Assembly: GCF_029351045.1 (NCBI RefSeq)
Contig: NZ_JARKIN010000001.1
Coordinates: forward strand, 741,001 to 805,000
Length of the DNA: 64,000 bases
From: Streptomyces sp. WMMB303
GTDB taxonomy: Bacteria > Actinomycetota > Actinomycetes > Streptomycetales > Streptomycetaceae
Direction of reading: 5' to 3'
Below are positions 17,543-25,703 of the stretch, in pieces. Under the pieces are notes generated by a model, which was not told the DNA's origin, ran no database searches, and worked only from the letters and a program-made list of their open reading frames with translations. The position numbers and the translations under genes are program-made. Within the stretch, counting starts at the first letter, position 1, and every line of letters begins with the position of its first letter.

Positions 17543-19072
17543 TCACGATCCCACAGGCCCGAAGACCGGTTCGATCGCCCCCTGGTACTTGTCCTCGATG
17601 AACTTCTTCACCTGGGGCGAGTTCAGCAGCTCGGCGAGCTTCCGGATCCGCGGGTCGTCCTGCTTCCCGTCCTTGACCGCGAGGAAGTTGGCGTACGGGT
17701 TGCCCTCGGCCTTCTCCGCCACCAGCGCGTCCGAAGCGGGGTTGAGCCCGGCGTCGACGGCGTAGTTGCCGTTGACGACGGCGGCGTCCACGTCGTCGAG
17801 AGCGCGGGGGACCGCCGCGGCCTCCAGTTCCTTGAACTTGAGGCCCTTGGCGTCGGCGATGTCGCCGAGGGTGGCCTCCGGTCCCGCGCCGGGCTTCAGC
17901 TCGATGAGCCCGTGTTCGTCCAGCAGGTGCAGGGAGCGGCCCTCGTTGGTGCTGTCGTTGGGGACGGCCACGGTGGCGCCGGATCCGATGCCCTTGAGGC
18001 TCTTCTCCTTCCTGGAGTACAGGCCCAGCGGCTCCAGTTCGACGTTGACGACCGGCCTGATGTGGGTGTGCTGCTTCTCGTTGAAGTCGTCGAGGTAGGG
18101 CTTGTGCTGGAAGAAGTTGGCGTCGACCTCACCGCTCTCGGTGGCGGTGTTGGGCACCACGTAGTCGTTGAACCTGCGGATGTCGAGCTTCAGCCCCTCC
18201 TTCTCCGCGAGGTGCTTCTCGACGTACTCCAGGATCTCGGCGTGCGGGGTGGGCGAGGCGGCGATCCTGAGAGTCTGCTCGTCCTCACCGCCCCGGCCGA
18301 CGCCGTAGCCGATCAGGGCCAGCGGGACGACGACGGCCGCGGCCACCGCGGCGGTACGACCGCGCCCCAGCTTGGCGAGCCGCCGCCCGGCCCCTCCGTC
18401 GGCGCCGCCTCCGCCGCCGCGCGCCGTCAGCAGCCGCACGACGGCGTCGCCGACGAGCTGCACGGCGGTGACGACGACGATCAGCGCGACCACCGTGGCG
18501 ACCATGACACCGGTCTCGAAGCGCTGGTACCCGTACTGCACGGCCACCGAGCCGAGTCCGCCGCCGCCGACGGTGCCCGCCATCGCCGAGTACCCGATCA
18601 GCACGATCACAGTGGTGGTCAGTCCGGCCACCAGGGACGGCAGCGCCTGCGGGAGCAGCGCCTTGAAGACGACGGTGGGGGTGCCGCCGCCCATCGCCTG
18701 TACCGCTTCGACCAGGCCCCGGTCGACCTCCCGGACGGCGGTCTCCACCAGCCGCGCGAAGAACGGGATCGCGCCGATGGCCAGCGGCACCACCGCGGCG
18801 GTGGAGCCGACCGACTGGCCCACGACGAAGCGGGTGAAGGGGATCAGCGCGATCAGCAGGATGATGAACGGCAGCGATCTGCCCACGTTCACCAGCGCGC
18901 CGAGCACGCGGTTCACGGGCGCGTTCCGCAGCATGCCGCCCTTGTCGGTGAGGACGAGCAGCAGCCCCAGGGGCAGGCCGCCGACCAGCGCGACGAGCGC
19001 CGAGCAGCCGACCATGTAGAGGGTGTCCCAGAAGCCCTGGAACAGCAGCGGCTGCATCTGTGACCAGCTCAC
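17543..19072 (-). CDS. Methionine ABC transporter: permease fused to substrate-binding domain
   Basis: A single 509-residue reading frame joins MetI and MetQ. Residues 1-215 are the permease, with five hydrophobic helices and the EAA-type loop (EAVQAMGGGTPTVVFKALLP). After a Gly-rich linker, residues about 239-259 are one hydrophobic helix (TAAVAAAVVVPLALIGYGVG). Residues 260-509 are an NlpA/MetQ binding domain (LRIAASPTPHAEILEYV, DANFFQHKPYLDDFN, VAVPNDSTNEGRSL). There is no stop, no Met and no lipobox between the halves. The GTG start at 19072 overlaps the metN stop as GTGA and has GGGAGG upstream. Confidence 0.88.
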   Translation of the reverse strand: MSWSQMQPLLFQGFWDTLYMVGCSALVALVGGLPLGLLLVLTDKGGMLRNAPVNRVLGALVNVGRSLPFIILLIALIPFTRFVVGQSVGSTAAVVPLAIGAIPFFARLVETAVREVDRGLVEAVQAMGGGTPTVVFKALLPQALPSLVAGLTTTVIVLIGYSAMAGTVGGGGLGSVAVQYGYQRFETGVMVATVVALIVVVTAVQLVGDAVVRLLTARGGGGGADGGAGRRLAKLGRGRTAAVAAAVVVPLALIGYGVGRGGEDEQTLRIAASPTPHAEILEYVEKHLAEKEGLKLDIRRFNDYVVPNTATESGEVDANFFQHKPYLDDFNEKQHTHIRPVVNVELEPLGLYSRKEKSLKGIGSGATVAVPNDSTNEGRSLHLLDEHGLIELKPGAGPEATLGDIADAKGLKFKELEAAAVPRALDDVDAAVVNGNYAVDAGLNPASDALVAEKAEGNPYANFLAVKDGKQDDPRIRKLAELLNSPQVKKFIEDKYQGAIEPVFGPVGS

Positions 19073-20175
19073 TCGGCACCTCCCGCGACGCGTGCGGCCT
19101 GCCCTGCCGACGCCGTCACCGCTTCCGTGCTCCGGGCGCCGGACGGGTCGGCGGCGGTGCCGGCGACCGCGGCGACGTCGACGGTCAGGCCCTGCTCGCG
19201 CAGGAATCCGATCGGCACCACGTTCTCCTCGAATCCGCCGGGCAACTCGATCCGCATCCGGCCCACCTGCTTGCCGGCGACGGTGTCCATCGCGGCGCCC
19301 AGGATGGAGATGTCGATGTTGTAGGTCCGCGACAGCTTGGAGATCACCGGTTCGGTCGCCGTCTCGCCGTGGAAGGTGACGTCGACGACCGTGCGGCCGG
19401 GCGCCGAGGGCTCCCCGCCGACCGGGAAGAGTTCGCCGGCCAGCTCGGAGCCGGGCGTGGCCAGCAGCTCGGCCACGGTGCCGGACTCGGTGACGCGCCC
19501 GTTCCGCATCAGCGCCGCCGAGTCGCAGACCGCCTTGACGACGTCCATCTCGTGTGTGATCAGCAGCACCGTGAGGCCGAGCTGCTCCTTGAGGTCGCGC
19601 AGCAGTCGGAGGACCGAGCGGGTGGTCTCCGGGTCGAGCGCGGAGGTCGCCTCGTCGGAGAGCAGCACCTTGGGGTCGCCCGCGAGGGCACGCGCGATGC
19701 CGACCCGCTGCTTCTGGCCGCCGGAGAGCTGGCCGGGGTAGGACCCGGCCCGGTCGGCGAGTCCGACCAGGTCGAGCAGCTCGTGCGCCTTGCGGGTGCG
19801 CTGCTGTCCGGAGTGGCCGAGGATCTCCAGCGGCAGTTCGACGTTGCCGAGCACGGTGCGCGAGGACAGCAGGTTGAAGTGCTGGAAGACCATGCCGATC
19901 CGGGCGCGGGCCGCGCGGAGTTCCTTGCCGGCGCGGTTTCCGCTGCCGGAGCGGGCGGCCAGGGCCGTCAGGTCCTGGCCGTCGACGGTGACGGTGCCGG
20001 CGGTGGGGCGTTCGAGCAGGTTGACGCAGCGGATGAGCGAGGACTTCCCCGCGCCGCTGCGGCCGACGACGCCGAACACCTCGCCTTCTTCGACGTGGAG
20101 GTCGACGCCGTCCAGTGCGGTGACCTCGCGGTCCCGCGTGCGGTAGACCTTTGTGAGGTCCGTTGTGGTGATCAC
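19069..20175 (-). CDS. metN: Methionine import ATP-binding protein
   Basis: A 368-residue ABC ATPase with Walker A GRSGAGKSSL (near residue 39), signature LSGGQKQRVGIARAL and Walker B VLLSDEATSALD. The C-terminal region (about 270-345, TVVDVTFHGETATEPVISKL) is a NIL domain, the ligand-sensing regulatory domain of MetN transporters that gives feedback inhibition by methionine. It is the first gene of the two-gene importer operon, followed by the permease/binding-protein fusion with a 4-nt overlap. Confidence 0.93.
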   Translation of the reverse strand: MITTTDLTKVYRTRDREVTALDGVDLHVEEGEVFGVVGRSGAGKSSLIRCVNLLERPTAGTVTVDGQDLTALAARSGSGNRAGKELRAARARIGMVFQHFNLLSSRTVLGNVELPLEILGHSGQQRTRKAHELLDLVGLADRAGSYPGQLSGGQKQRVGIARALAGDPKVLLSDEATSALDPETTRSVLRLLRDLKEQLGLTVLLITHEMDVVKAVCDSAALMRNGRVTESGTVAELLATPGSELAGELFPVGGEPSAPGRTVVDVTFHGETATEPVISKLSRTYNIDISILGAAMDTVAGKQVGRMRIELPGGFEENVVPIGFLREQGLTVDVAAVAGTAADPSGARSTEAVTASAGQAARVAGGAE

Positions 20176-20624
20176 AGAATCGTCCGTGGTGTCGGTGGGA
20201 TGAGCGCTTGCGATGCCGTCGGGGCGGGCGTGCGGCTGCGGTACGGGCAGAGCGGAGCCACGGCTGCGATGCGCGGGGCGCGTGGGTGGTGAGCTCCCCG
20301 CCTCCGGCCCGGTGGGCGGGGACGGTGGGAGCGGCTCTGCCCGCGGTGCTCGGCACGCGGGGGCTCGTGACTCGCTTCGGGGCGCGAGTCGCCTCGGTCA
20401 GCTCAGGCGGGGGCCCTCAGCGGGCACACATTCGCCCGGTGGGCGACGGCCAGGCGCGCACAGGCATACAACGAGCACCGGGCGCCATCGTCGCCTCGGT
20501 CGCCAGGGTGCGGCAGCTCGTCGTGTTCATGGGGCACAGTAAATCAGACGGGGCCGACCGCTCGGCGCGCTCCGTCCGCATCGCGGACAGCGGAATGGAC
20601 ACCGTGCAGCCGTTCCTGCCGCCT
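20176..20624 (-). promoter_or_regulatory. Long leader region of metN
   Basis: A 449-bp gap precedes metN. A 37-codon frame (20530 to 20417, minus strand) starts with an ATG preceded at 7 nt by TTTACT, a spacing typical of leaderless transcripts; it codes for four Met and three Cys. Two stable hairpins follow: GACTCGC/GCGAGTC (20369-20375 with 20384-20390) and CCCCGCC/GGCGGGG (20296-20302 with 20315-20321). I did not find SAM-I or SAM-IV riboswitch cores. A leader-peptide attenuator is possible but unproven. Confidence 0.35.
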
Positions 20625-21278
20625 TCAGTCCTCCGCGACGACCGTCACGCCTGAGGCTGTGACCTGGGCCGTCACCGAGCCGAGGTGCTCGACGACGACA
20701 TCGGCGCGCAACGCGTCGCGGGGGTGCGTTGTGGCCAACCCCACGGTGCCCATGCCCGCCCTGCGACCGGCCTCCAGTCCGGCGGGCGCGTCCTCGAAGA
20801 CGACGCACCGCGCGGGGTCGGCGCCCAGCTTCCGCGCCGCCAGCAGGTAGGGCTCCGGGTCGGGCTTGCCGCGGGTGATGTCGTCGGCGGCCACGACGAG
20901 CGGCGCCTCGACACCCACCGCACGCAGCCGGGCCTCGGCCAGTTCGCGGGTGGCCGAGGTGACCACGGCCCAGCTCCCCTCGGGCAGCGCGGCCAGCAGA
21001 TCGGCCGTGCCCGGCAGCGCGACGGCGCCGCCCCGCGCCACGTCCTCGAGCTCCAGCCGGCCGATCCGGGCGACGGCCTCGGGGACCCGTTCGGCGGACA
21101 GCAGATCGCCCACGATGTCCGCGGCGGGGCGCCCGTGCAGCTCGACGGCGGCGAAGTCCTCCGGGCTGATGCCGTACTCCCGCGCCCAGGCCGTCCAGCA
21201 GCGGAGCACCGAGTCCATGGAGGAGAGCAGGGTGCCGTCGTTGTCGAACAGCAAGGTCACGGGGGCTTCGAACTTCAT
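20625..21278 (-). CDS. HAD-superfamily phosphatase (beta-phosphoglucomutase-like)
   Basis: A 217-residue protein with the HAD motifs: LLFDNDGTLLSS (DxD), VVTSAT (Ser/Thr of motif II), GKPDPEPYLLAARKLG (motif III Lys) and CVVFEDAPAGLEAG (motif IV). A helical cap sits between motifs I and II (about 20-80). It would be a Mg-dependent phosphatase or phosphomutase for a small sugar phosphate. The specific substrate cannot be read from the sequence. Confidence 0.9.
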   Translation of the reverse strand: MKFEAPVTLLFDNDGTLLSSMDSVLRCWTAWAREYGISPEDFAAVELHGRPAADIVGDLLSAERVPEAVARIGRLELEDVARGGAVALPGTADLLAALPEGSWAVVTSATRELAEARLRAVGVEAPLVVAADDITRGKPDPEPYLLAARKLGADPARCVVFEDAPAGLEAGRRAGMGTVGLATTHPRDALRADVVVEHLGSVTAQVTASGVTVVAED

Positions 21279-21348
21279 GCCGGGCAGCGTACGCGGGTGT
21301 CCGGGGGCGCACGTCGACGGGGCCGGGCGCCCTTCTAGACTCCTTCAC

Positions 21349-21720
21349 ATGCTCACCCCGCTCACCGTCACGCTCGCCGTGGCCGCGCTCGTGCTGGCCG
21401 CGTGGTGCGGCTGGGCGGCGTACCGCGACCAGCCCACCAAGGACTGGCACTTCCTCGGCATGGCCGCGGTGACCCTGCTCGCGCTGGCCCAGCTCGTGGT
21501 CGGCATCGTGCAGACCGCGCGGGGCCACCCGGCCGCCGACGGCTCGGTGATCTTCTTCTCCTACCTGGTCGGCGTGGTGGCCTGCGTGCCGGTGGTGGGG
21601 CTGCTCTCGCTGACGGAACGCACCAAATGGGGCTCGCTGACGGTGGTGGCGGGCGCCGTCGTGCTGGCGGTGCTCCAGGTGCGGCTGTACGACATCTGGG
21701 GAGGCGGTACCGGTGGCTGA
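21349..21720 (+). CDS. Four-helix integral membrane protein
   Basis: A 123-residue protein, almost all hydrophobic, with four predicted helices (LTVTLAVAALVLAAWCGWAA, FLGMAAVTLLALAQLVVGIV, VIFFSYLVGVVACVPVVGLL, TVVAGAVVLAVLQVRL). The family is unknown to me. The next gene starts inside its last codons (21713), so the two membrane proteins are probably made together. Confidence 0.75.
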   Translation: MLTPLTVTLAVAALVLAAWCGWAAYRDQPTKDWHFLGMAAVTLLALAQLVVGIVQTARGHPAADGSVIFFSYLVGVVACVPVVGLLSLTERTKWGSLTVVAGAVVLAVLQVRLYDIWGGGTGG

Positions 21721-22189
21721 GGATTCGAGGGACGGGGCGGTCGGCATCCCGGCTGACGGCACGGCGGACACCGGAACCGGGCGGGCGGGGATCAACACCG
21801 GGCCCGGCAAGCTCCTGGTCACGCTGTACGGCATCTTCACGGTCGGCGCGGCCTCGCGCTCGGCCGTCCAGCTCTCCACCCGCTTCCACGAGGCGCCGCT
21901 GGCCTATCTGCTCTCGGCGGCCGCCGCGCTGGTGTACGCGTTCATCACGCTGTCCCTGGTCCGCGGCGGCGAAGGGGCCAGGAAGGCCGCCCTCGCCTGC
22001 TGTGCGCTGGAACTGTTCGGCGTGCTGGCGGTGGGCACCTGGACGCTGGTGGAGCCGTCCGCGTTCCCGGACGCCACGGTGTGGTCGGACTACGGCATGG
22101 GGTACCTGTTCATCCCGGTACTGCTGCCGGTGACGGGGCTGTGGTGGCTGCGACGCGGCCACCACAGCTCGGCGGCGGCCGGACGCTAG
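21713..22189 (+). CDS. Integral membrane protein, partner of the preceding gene
   Basis: A 158-residue protein from a GTG at 21713, preceded by GAGGCGG. The first 30 residues are polar; four hydrophobic segments follow (KLLVTLYGIFTVGAAS, PLAYLLSAAAALVYAFITL, ACCALELFGVLAVGTW, GYLFIPVLLPVTGLWWL). Its 8-nt overlap with the upstream gene implies coupling. Its stop codon (22187-22189) overlaps the stop of the convergent GNAT gene. The function is unknown. Confidence 0.75.
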   Translation: MAEDSRDGAVGIPADGTADTGTGRAGINTGPGKLLVTLYGIFTVGAASRSAVQLSTRFHEAPLAYLLSAAAALVYAFITLSLVRGGEGARKAALACCALELFGVLAVGTWTLVEPSAFPDATVWSDYGMGYLFIPVLLPVTGLWWLRRGHHSSAAAGR

Positions 22190-22680
22190 GCGCTGGCGGC
22201 GTACTCCGCGGCGTCCTTGGCGAGCGCCACCAACGTCACGCGGCGGTCGCGCTCGGTGCCGACCGGGGTGTAGCCCAGCCGCCGGTACAGGCGCAGATTG
22301 CCCTCGCTGCGGCTGCCGGTCACCAGGTGATAGCGCTTGGGCCCGAACGCGTCGGCCAGGTGGGACTCGACGGCGCCGAGCAGCCGCCCGCCCAGTCCGT
22401 GCCCCTGGAGGCGGGGGTGCACGCACAGCCTGCCGATCCGCGCCGTGCCCTCGGCGTCGACCCTGCCGCGTACGGTGCCCACGACCTCCTCGCCCAGCCG
22501 GGCCACCAGCACGCAGTCGGCGGTGAGCTCGGCCCGCAGTTCCTCCAGCGTCTGGACCAGCGGCTCGATGCGGTAGTCGCCGTAGAGCTCCGCCTCGGTC
22601 TGGAAGCAGAGGTACTGCAGCTTCAGTATCTGTTCGGCGTCGTGCTCGTCCGCCGCAGAGATGGTCACGCTCATGCCCAT
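22186..22680 (-). CDS. GNAT acetyltransferase
   Basis: About 164 residues with the GNAT fold: motif A is RIGRLCVHPRLQGHGLGGRLL and motif B is LVTGSRSEGNLRLYRRLGY. The ATG at 22680 sits 9 nt from GGGGAGG. An internal ATG at 22674 overlaps the upstream sigma-factor stop as ATGA and may be the real start. Either way the gene is translationally coupled to the sigma-like gene, so it may acetylate a partner of that regulon. The substrate is unknown. Confidence 0.85.
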   Translation of the reverse strand: MGMSVTISAADEHDAEQILKLQYLCFQTEAELYGDYRIEPLVQTLEELRAELTADCVLVARLGEEVVGTVRGRVDAEGTARIGRLCVHPRLQGHGLGGRLLGAVESHLADAFGPKRYHLVTGSRSEGNLRLYRRLGYTPVGTERDRRVTLVALAKDAAEYAASA

Positions 22681-23351
22681 GTGCGCATGCCTCCCCAAGT
22701 TGTGTGCGCACGGGCACGGGAGAGTGAGGGTTCCGTGTCCGCGCTGCCTGCCCTGGTGACGCCGGTTGCCTCTCCCACCCTTCCCCTGGGTCCGGGTGGT
22801 GGAACCTGTGCCGCGAGCATTCTGCGCAGGCATTCCAGGCAGCGGGAACGCAGCGGCCCCAGCGCACCCTGTGACATTCCCAACTCGCGGGCGATTTGGG
22901 GGTATGTGGGCTCTTCCGGGGACAGCAGGGCACCCAGCAGGGCGGGGCAGCGCCCCGGGAGCCGGGCGACGGCCGCGGCCAGTTCGCGGCGGCGCTCGGC
23001 GGCCAGCAGCGGTGCCTCGGTGTCGCTGGCCGGATCGGCGGTGCCGTCGGCCGCGGTGATCCGCTGTGGCCAGTCCGGGTGGGGCGGCGGCCCGGCGGCC
23101 TCCGGCGACCCGCACAACGCGCGGGAGGTCTCGCGGGCCTCGGCGCGCACCGCGGCGGCCAGCCAGGCGGCGGGGTCGGCGGGCGGCCCGGACGCGCGCA
23201 GCCGCTCCAACCAGCGCAACAGGACGCCCTGCAGCAGATCCTCGGCGTCGGTACCGGGCAGCGCCGCGGCCTCGGCGGCGCACTCGGCCCACAGCAGTGC
23301 CCGCGGTTCCGGCTCCCGCGAGGAGGGCCACGGCTCGTGGGGTTCGTTCAT
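22671..23351 (-). CDS. ECF-like RNA polymerase sigma factor
   Basis: The 226-residue protein has a sigma-2-like part (AAALPGTDAEDLLQGVLLRWLERL, recalling the DIxQEV region) and a sigma-4-like helix-turn-helix (LPGRCPALLGALLSPEEPTYPQIARELGMSQGALGPLRSRCLECLRRML as a whole region, about 140-190). Pro-rich spacers separate the parts. No anti-sigma gene is adjacent; a GNAT gene is coupled instead. The ATG at 23351 is used because residues upstream are Arg-rich and not protein-like. Confidence 0.78.
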   Translation of the reverse strand: MNEPHEPWPSSREPEPRALLWAECAAEAAALPGTDAEDLLQGVLLRWLERLRASGPPADPAAWLAAAVRAEARETSRALCGSPEAAGPPPHPDWPQRITAADGTADPASDTEAPLLAAERRRELAAAVARLPGRCPALLGALLSPEEPTYPQIARELGMSQGALGPLRSRCLECLRRMLAAQVPPPGPRGRVGEATGVTRAGSADTEPSLSRARAHTTWGGMRTWA

Positions 23352-23478
23352 ACGCGGCTGCACGCGCGCCGCCCGTCCGCGGTTGCGGAACGGACGGCGC
23401 CTCACTCGTACGGGTGAGATCGGCCGGGCCCCGGGGGGCGCGGGCCGGCGGGCAGCGCGACGGACGGCCCGGGGCGGG

Positions 23479-24642
23479 TCAGCGGCGGTCGCGGAAGTCC
23501 GCCGCGGCCAGCAGCGCGGTGTCGCAGTTGTCGGAGAAGATGCCGTCGATCCCCGTCTCGAACCAGCGCTTGAAGGCGCCGAACGCGTCGCCGTACGCGT
23601 TCGGGTCGTCTCCCTTGCGGAAGTCGGCCGGCAGGAAGGTGTTCTCGTTGCGCATCGTGTACGGGTGCAGCACCAGCTTCCGGGCGTGCGCGTCGCGCAC
23701 CAGGGTCGTCTCCTCGCCGAGCGAGCCGTCCTCCTCGCGGGGGATGATCAGGTCGAGGGTGGGGCCGATGCCCTGGGCGAAGCCGGCGATCCACTCCAGC
23801 CCCTCGGGCTTCACCAGATCCGCGACGGTACGCGGGTCGCCCGACTCGACGAAGTCCCAGGGGCGCGAGGTGGGGCCGGAGAGCAGGACGACGCGGGGGC
23901 AGTCCACCAGCTTGTCCAGCCGCTGGATGCTGCTCGGCTCGAAGGACTGCAGGAAGTTGGGCGCGTGCGCCTTGTGCCGCCCGTACCGCCGCAGCAGGGT
24001 GACCAGCCGCTCCTCCAGGCCGAGGCCCAGCTTGCGGAAGTAGGTGGGGTGCTTGGTCTCGATGTGCAGCCACACCGGGCGTCCGCGCCGCCTGCCCTGC
24101 TTCTCCGCCCACTCCAGGACTTCGGCGAAGCCGGGCACCTCCCAGCGGCCGTCGTAGAGGGTGTTGCGCTGCCGCTGCTGCGGGATCCGCTCCTTGGCGC
24201 GCAGCGTCTTCAACTCCCGGAGGGTGAAGTCCTCGGTGAACCAGCCGGTGAGCTCCCTCCCGTCGACCGTCTTGGTGGTCCGGCGGGAGGCGAACTCGGG
24301 GTGGTCGGAGACGTCGGTGGTGGCGGTGATGTCGTTCTCGTGCCGGCACACCAGGTGGCCGTCCTTGGTGGGGACGAGATCCTGCTCGATGACGTCGGCA
24401 CCCATGTCCAGGGCGAGTTGGTAGGAGCCGAAGGTGTGCTCGGGGCGGTAGCCGCTGGTGCCCCGGTGCCCGATGACGGCCGGGGTCGGCAGCCGCCGGT
24501 GGCCGTGTCCGTGCCCGTCGGTGCGGGCCGCCGCGGCCTGCGCGGTGCCACCTCCGAGCGCGACCGCGCCCGTGCCTGCCGCGCCCAGCACCGCCGCGGC
24601 ACCGAGCACTGTTCTACGGCCCGGCTGCTGCTCCTGTCCCAT
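23479..24642 (-). CDS. Secreted glycerophosphodiester phosphodiesterase
   Basis: The 387-residue precursor begins with a twin-arginine signal (RRTVLGAAAVLGAAG, cut after AQA near residue 37). The mature enzyme has GDPD motifs: VIGHRGTSGYRPEHT with catalytic His, GADVIEQDLVPTKDGHLVCRHE with metal-binding Glu/Asp and the second His, and LHIETKH. It would release glycerol-3-phosphate and an alcohol from phospholipid head groups outside the cell, for phosphate or carbon scavenging. A GlpQ1-type role is likely. Confidence 0.92.
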   Translation of the reverse strand: MGQEQQPGRRTVLGAAAVLGAAGTGAVALGGGTAQAAAARTDGHGHGHRRLPTPAVIGHRGTSGYRPEHTFGSYQLALDMGADVIEQDLVPTKDGHLVCRHENDITATTDVSDHPEFASRRTTKTVDGRELTGWFTEDFTLRELKTLRAKERIPQQRQRNTLYDGRWEVPGFAEVLEWAEKQGRRRGRPVWLHIETKHPTYFRKLGLGLEERLVTLLRRYGRHKAHAPNFLQSFEPSSIQRLDKLVDCPRVVLLSGPTSRPWDFVESGDPRTVADLVKPEGLEWIAGFAQGIGPTLDLIIPREEDGSLGEETTLVRDAHARKLVLHPYTMRNENTFLPADFRKGDDPNAYGDAFGAFKRWFETGIDGIFSDNCDTALLAAADFRDRR

Positions 24643-24735
24643 GCGCTCTCCTCAGTCCCGGTGGCACCGATGTCCGGCCCTGCCACATGTCGGGCTGATC
24701 GTAGGACCGGCCGGGCGGCGGCGGGGAGACGTCTG

Positions 24736-24753
24736 TGCGAACACGGCTGAAAC
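24736..24753 (-). promoter_or_regulatory. Candidate PHO box upstream of the glycerophosphodiesterase gene
   Basis: Read on the minus strand: GTTTCAG, four bases, GTTCGCA. PhoP in Streptomyces binds direct repeats close to GTTCACC spaced by four bases, so this fits in spacing and partly in sequence. It lies about 94 bp upstream of the start at 24642. A phosphate-scavenging target gene makes it plausible. Confidence 0.4.
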
Positions 24754-24928
24754 ACCGGCCGGGCGGCGCACGAGCACCCGAGCAATACGGACGCAATCCA
24801 CGTCAATTCCCCGTAACGGTGCAAGGAACCCGGTGTGCCGGGTACCCGGAGCGGCGAGTATCGTCCTCATCTGCGCTTCCGTGCGCATCGACCACGCGCA
24901 CGGCCATACCGACTGGGCGGAGGGTCCG

Positions 24929-25606
24929 TTGTCCCGTTTCCGGCTGATCAAGGCAGTGCTCGGCCCGCTCCTGCGCGTGCTGTTCCGGCCGCGGGTCGAA
25001 GGGGCCGACCGCATCCCCGGCTCGGGTCCGGTGATCCTGGCCGGCAACCACCTCACGTTCATCGACTCGATGATCCTCCCCCTGGTGACCTCGCGGCAGG
25101 TCTTCTTCATCGGCAAGGACGAGTACGTCACCGGCAGGAGCCTCAAGGGCCGGCTGATGGCGTGGTTCTTCACCGGCGTCGGCATGATCCCCGTCGACCG
25201 GGACGGCGGACGCGGCGGCGTGGCCGCGCTGATGACCGGCCGCCGGGTGCTGGAGGAGGGCAACGTCTTCGCCATCTACCCCGAGGGCACCCGCTCCCCC
25301 GACGGCCGGCTCTACCGCGGCCGTACGGGCATCGCCCGGCTGGCCCTGATGACCGGCGCGCCGGTGGTGCCGTTCGCCATGATCGGCACGGACGAGGTGC
25401 AGCCGGGCGGCAACGGCCTCCCCCGGATCGGCGGCGGCCGGATCACCGTGCGGTTCGGCGATCCGCTGGACTTCTCCCGGTACGAGGGCATGGACCGGGA
25501 CCGCTATGTGCTCCGCGCGGTGACCGACGAGGTGATGAGCGAGGTGATGGACCTCTCGGGCCAGGAGTACGTGGACGTCTACGCCACGAAGGCGAAGGCG
25601 GCCTGA
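24929..25606 (+). CDS. 1-acyl-sn-glycerol-3-phosphate acyltransferase (PlsC family)
   Basis: The 225-residue protein has the catalytic HX4D block AGNHLTFIDSM, the acceptor-binding GMIPVDRDGGRGG, and the EGTRSPDGRLYRGRTG substrate motif. A hydrophobic patch at the start suggests membrane association. It would add the second acyl chain in phospholipid synthesis. The start chosen is a TTG at 24929 with GGAGGG 4-5 nt upstream; no better ATG or GTG lies near the conserved region. Confidence 0.88.
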   Translation: MSRFRLIKAVLGPLLRVLFRPRVEGADRIPGSGPVILAGNHLTFIDSMILPLVTSRQVFFIGKDEYVTGRSLKGRLMAWFFTGVGMIPVDRDGGRGGVAALMTGRRVLEEGNVFAIYPEGTRSPDGRLYRGRTGIARLALMTGAPVVPFAMIGTDEVQPGGNGLPRIGGGRITVRFGDPLDFSRYEGMDRDRYVLRAVTDEVMSEVMDLSGQEYVDVYATKAKAA

Positions 25607-25703
25607 GCGCACGGGCCGCGGCGCGTCGTCCACGGCCCGCGGCACCGTCCGGGGGGGCGCCTCCGGCACCCGGGCTCGGCGGCGGGCGCCCGTCCGCCGC
25701 CGC

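Noticed and set aside
20176..20624. SAM-I or SAM-IV riboswitch upstream of metN
   Set aside because: The conserved cores (for example GGCAACC with a following pseudoknot) are absent; only simple hairpins are seen.
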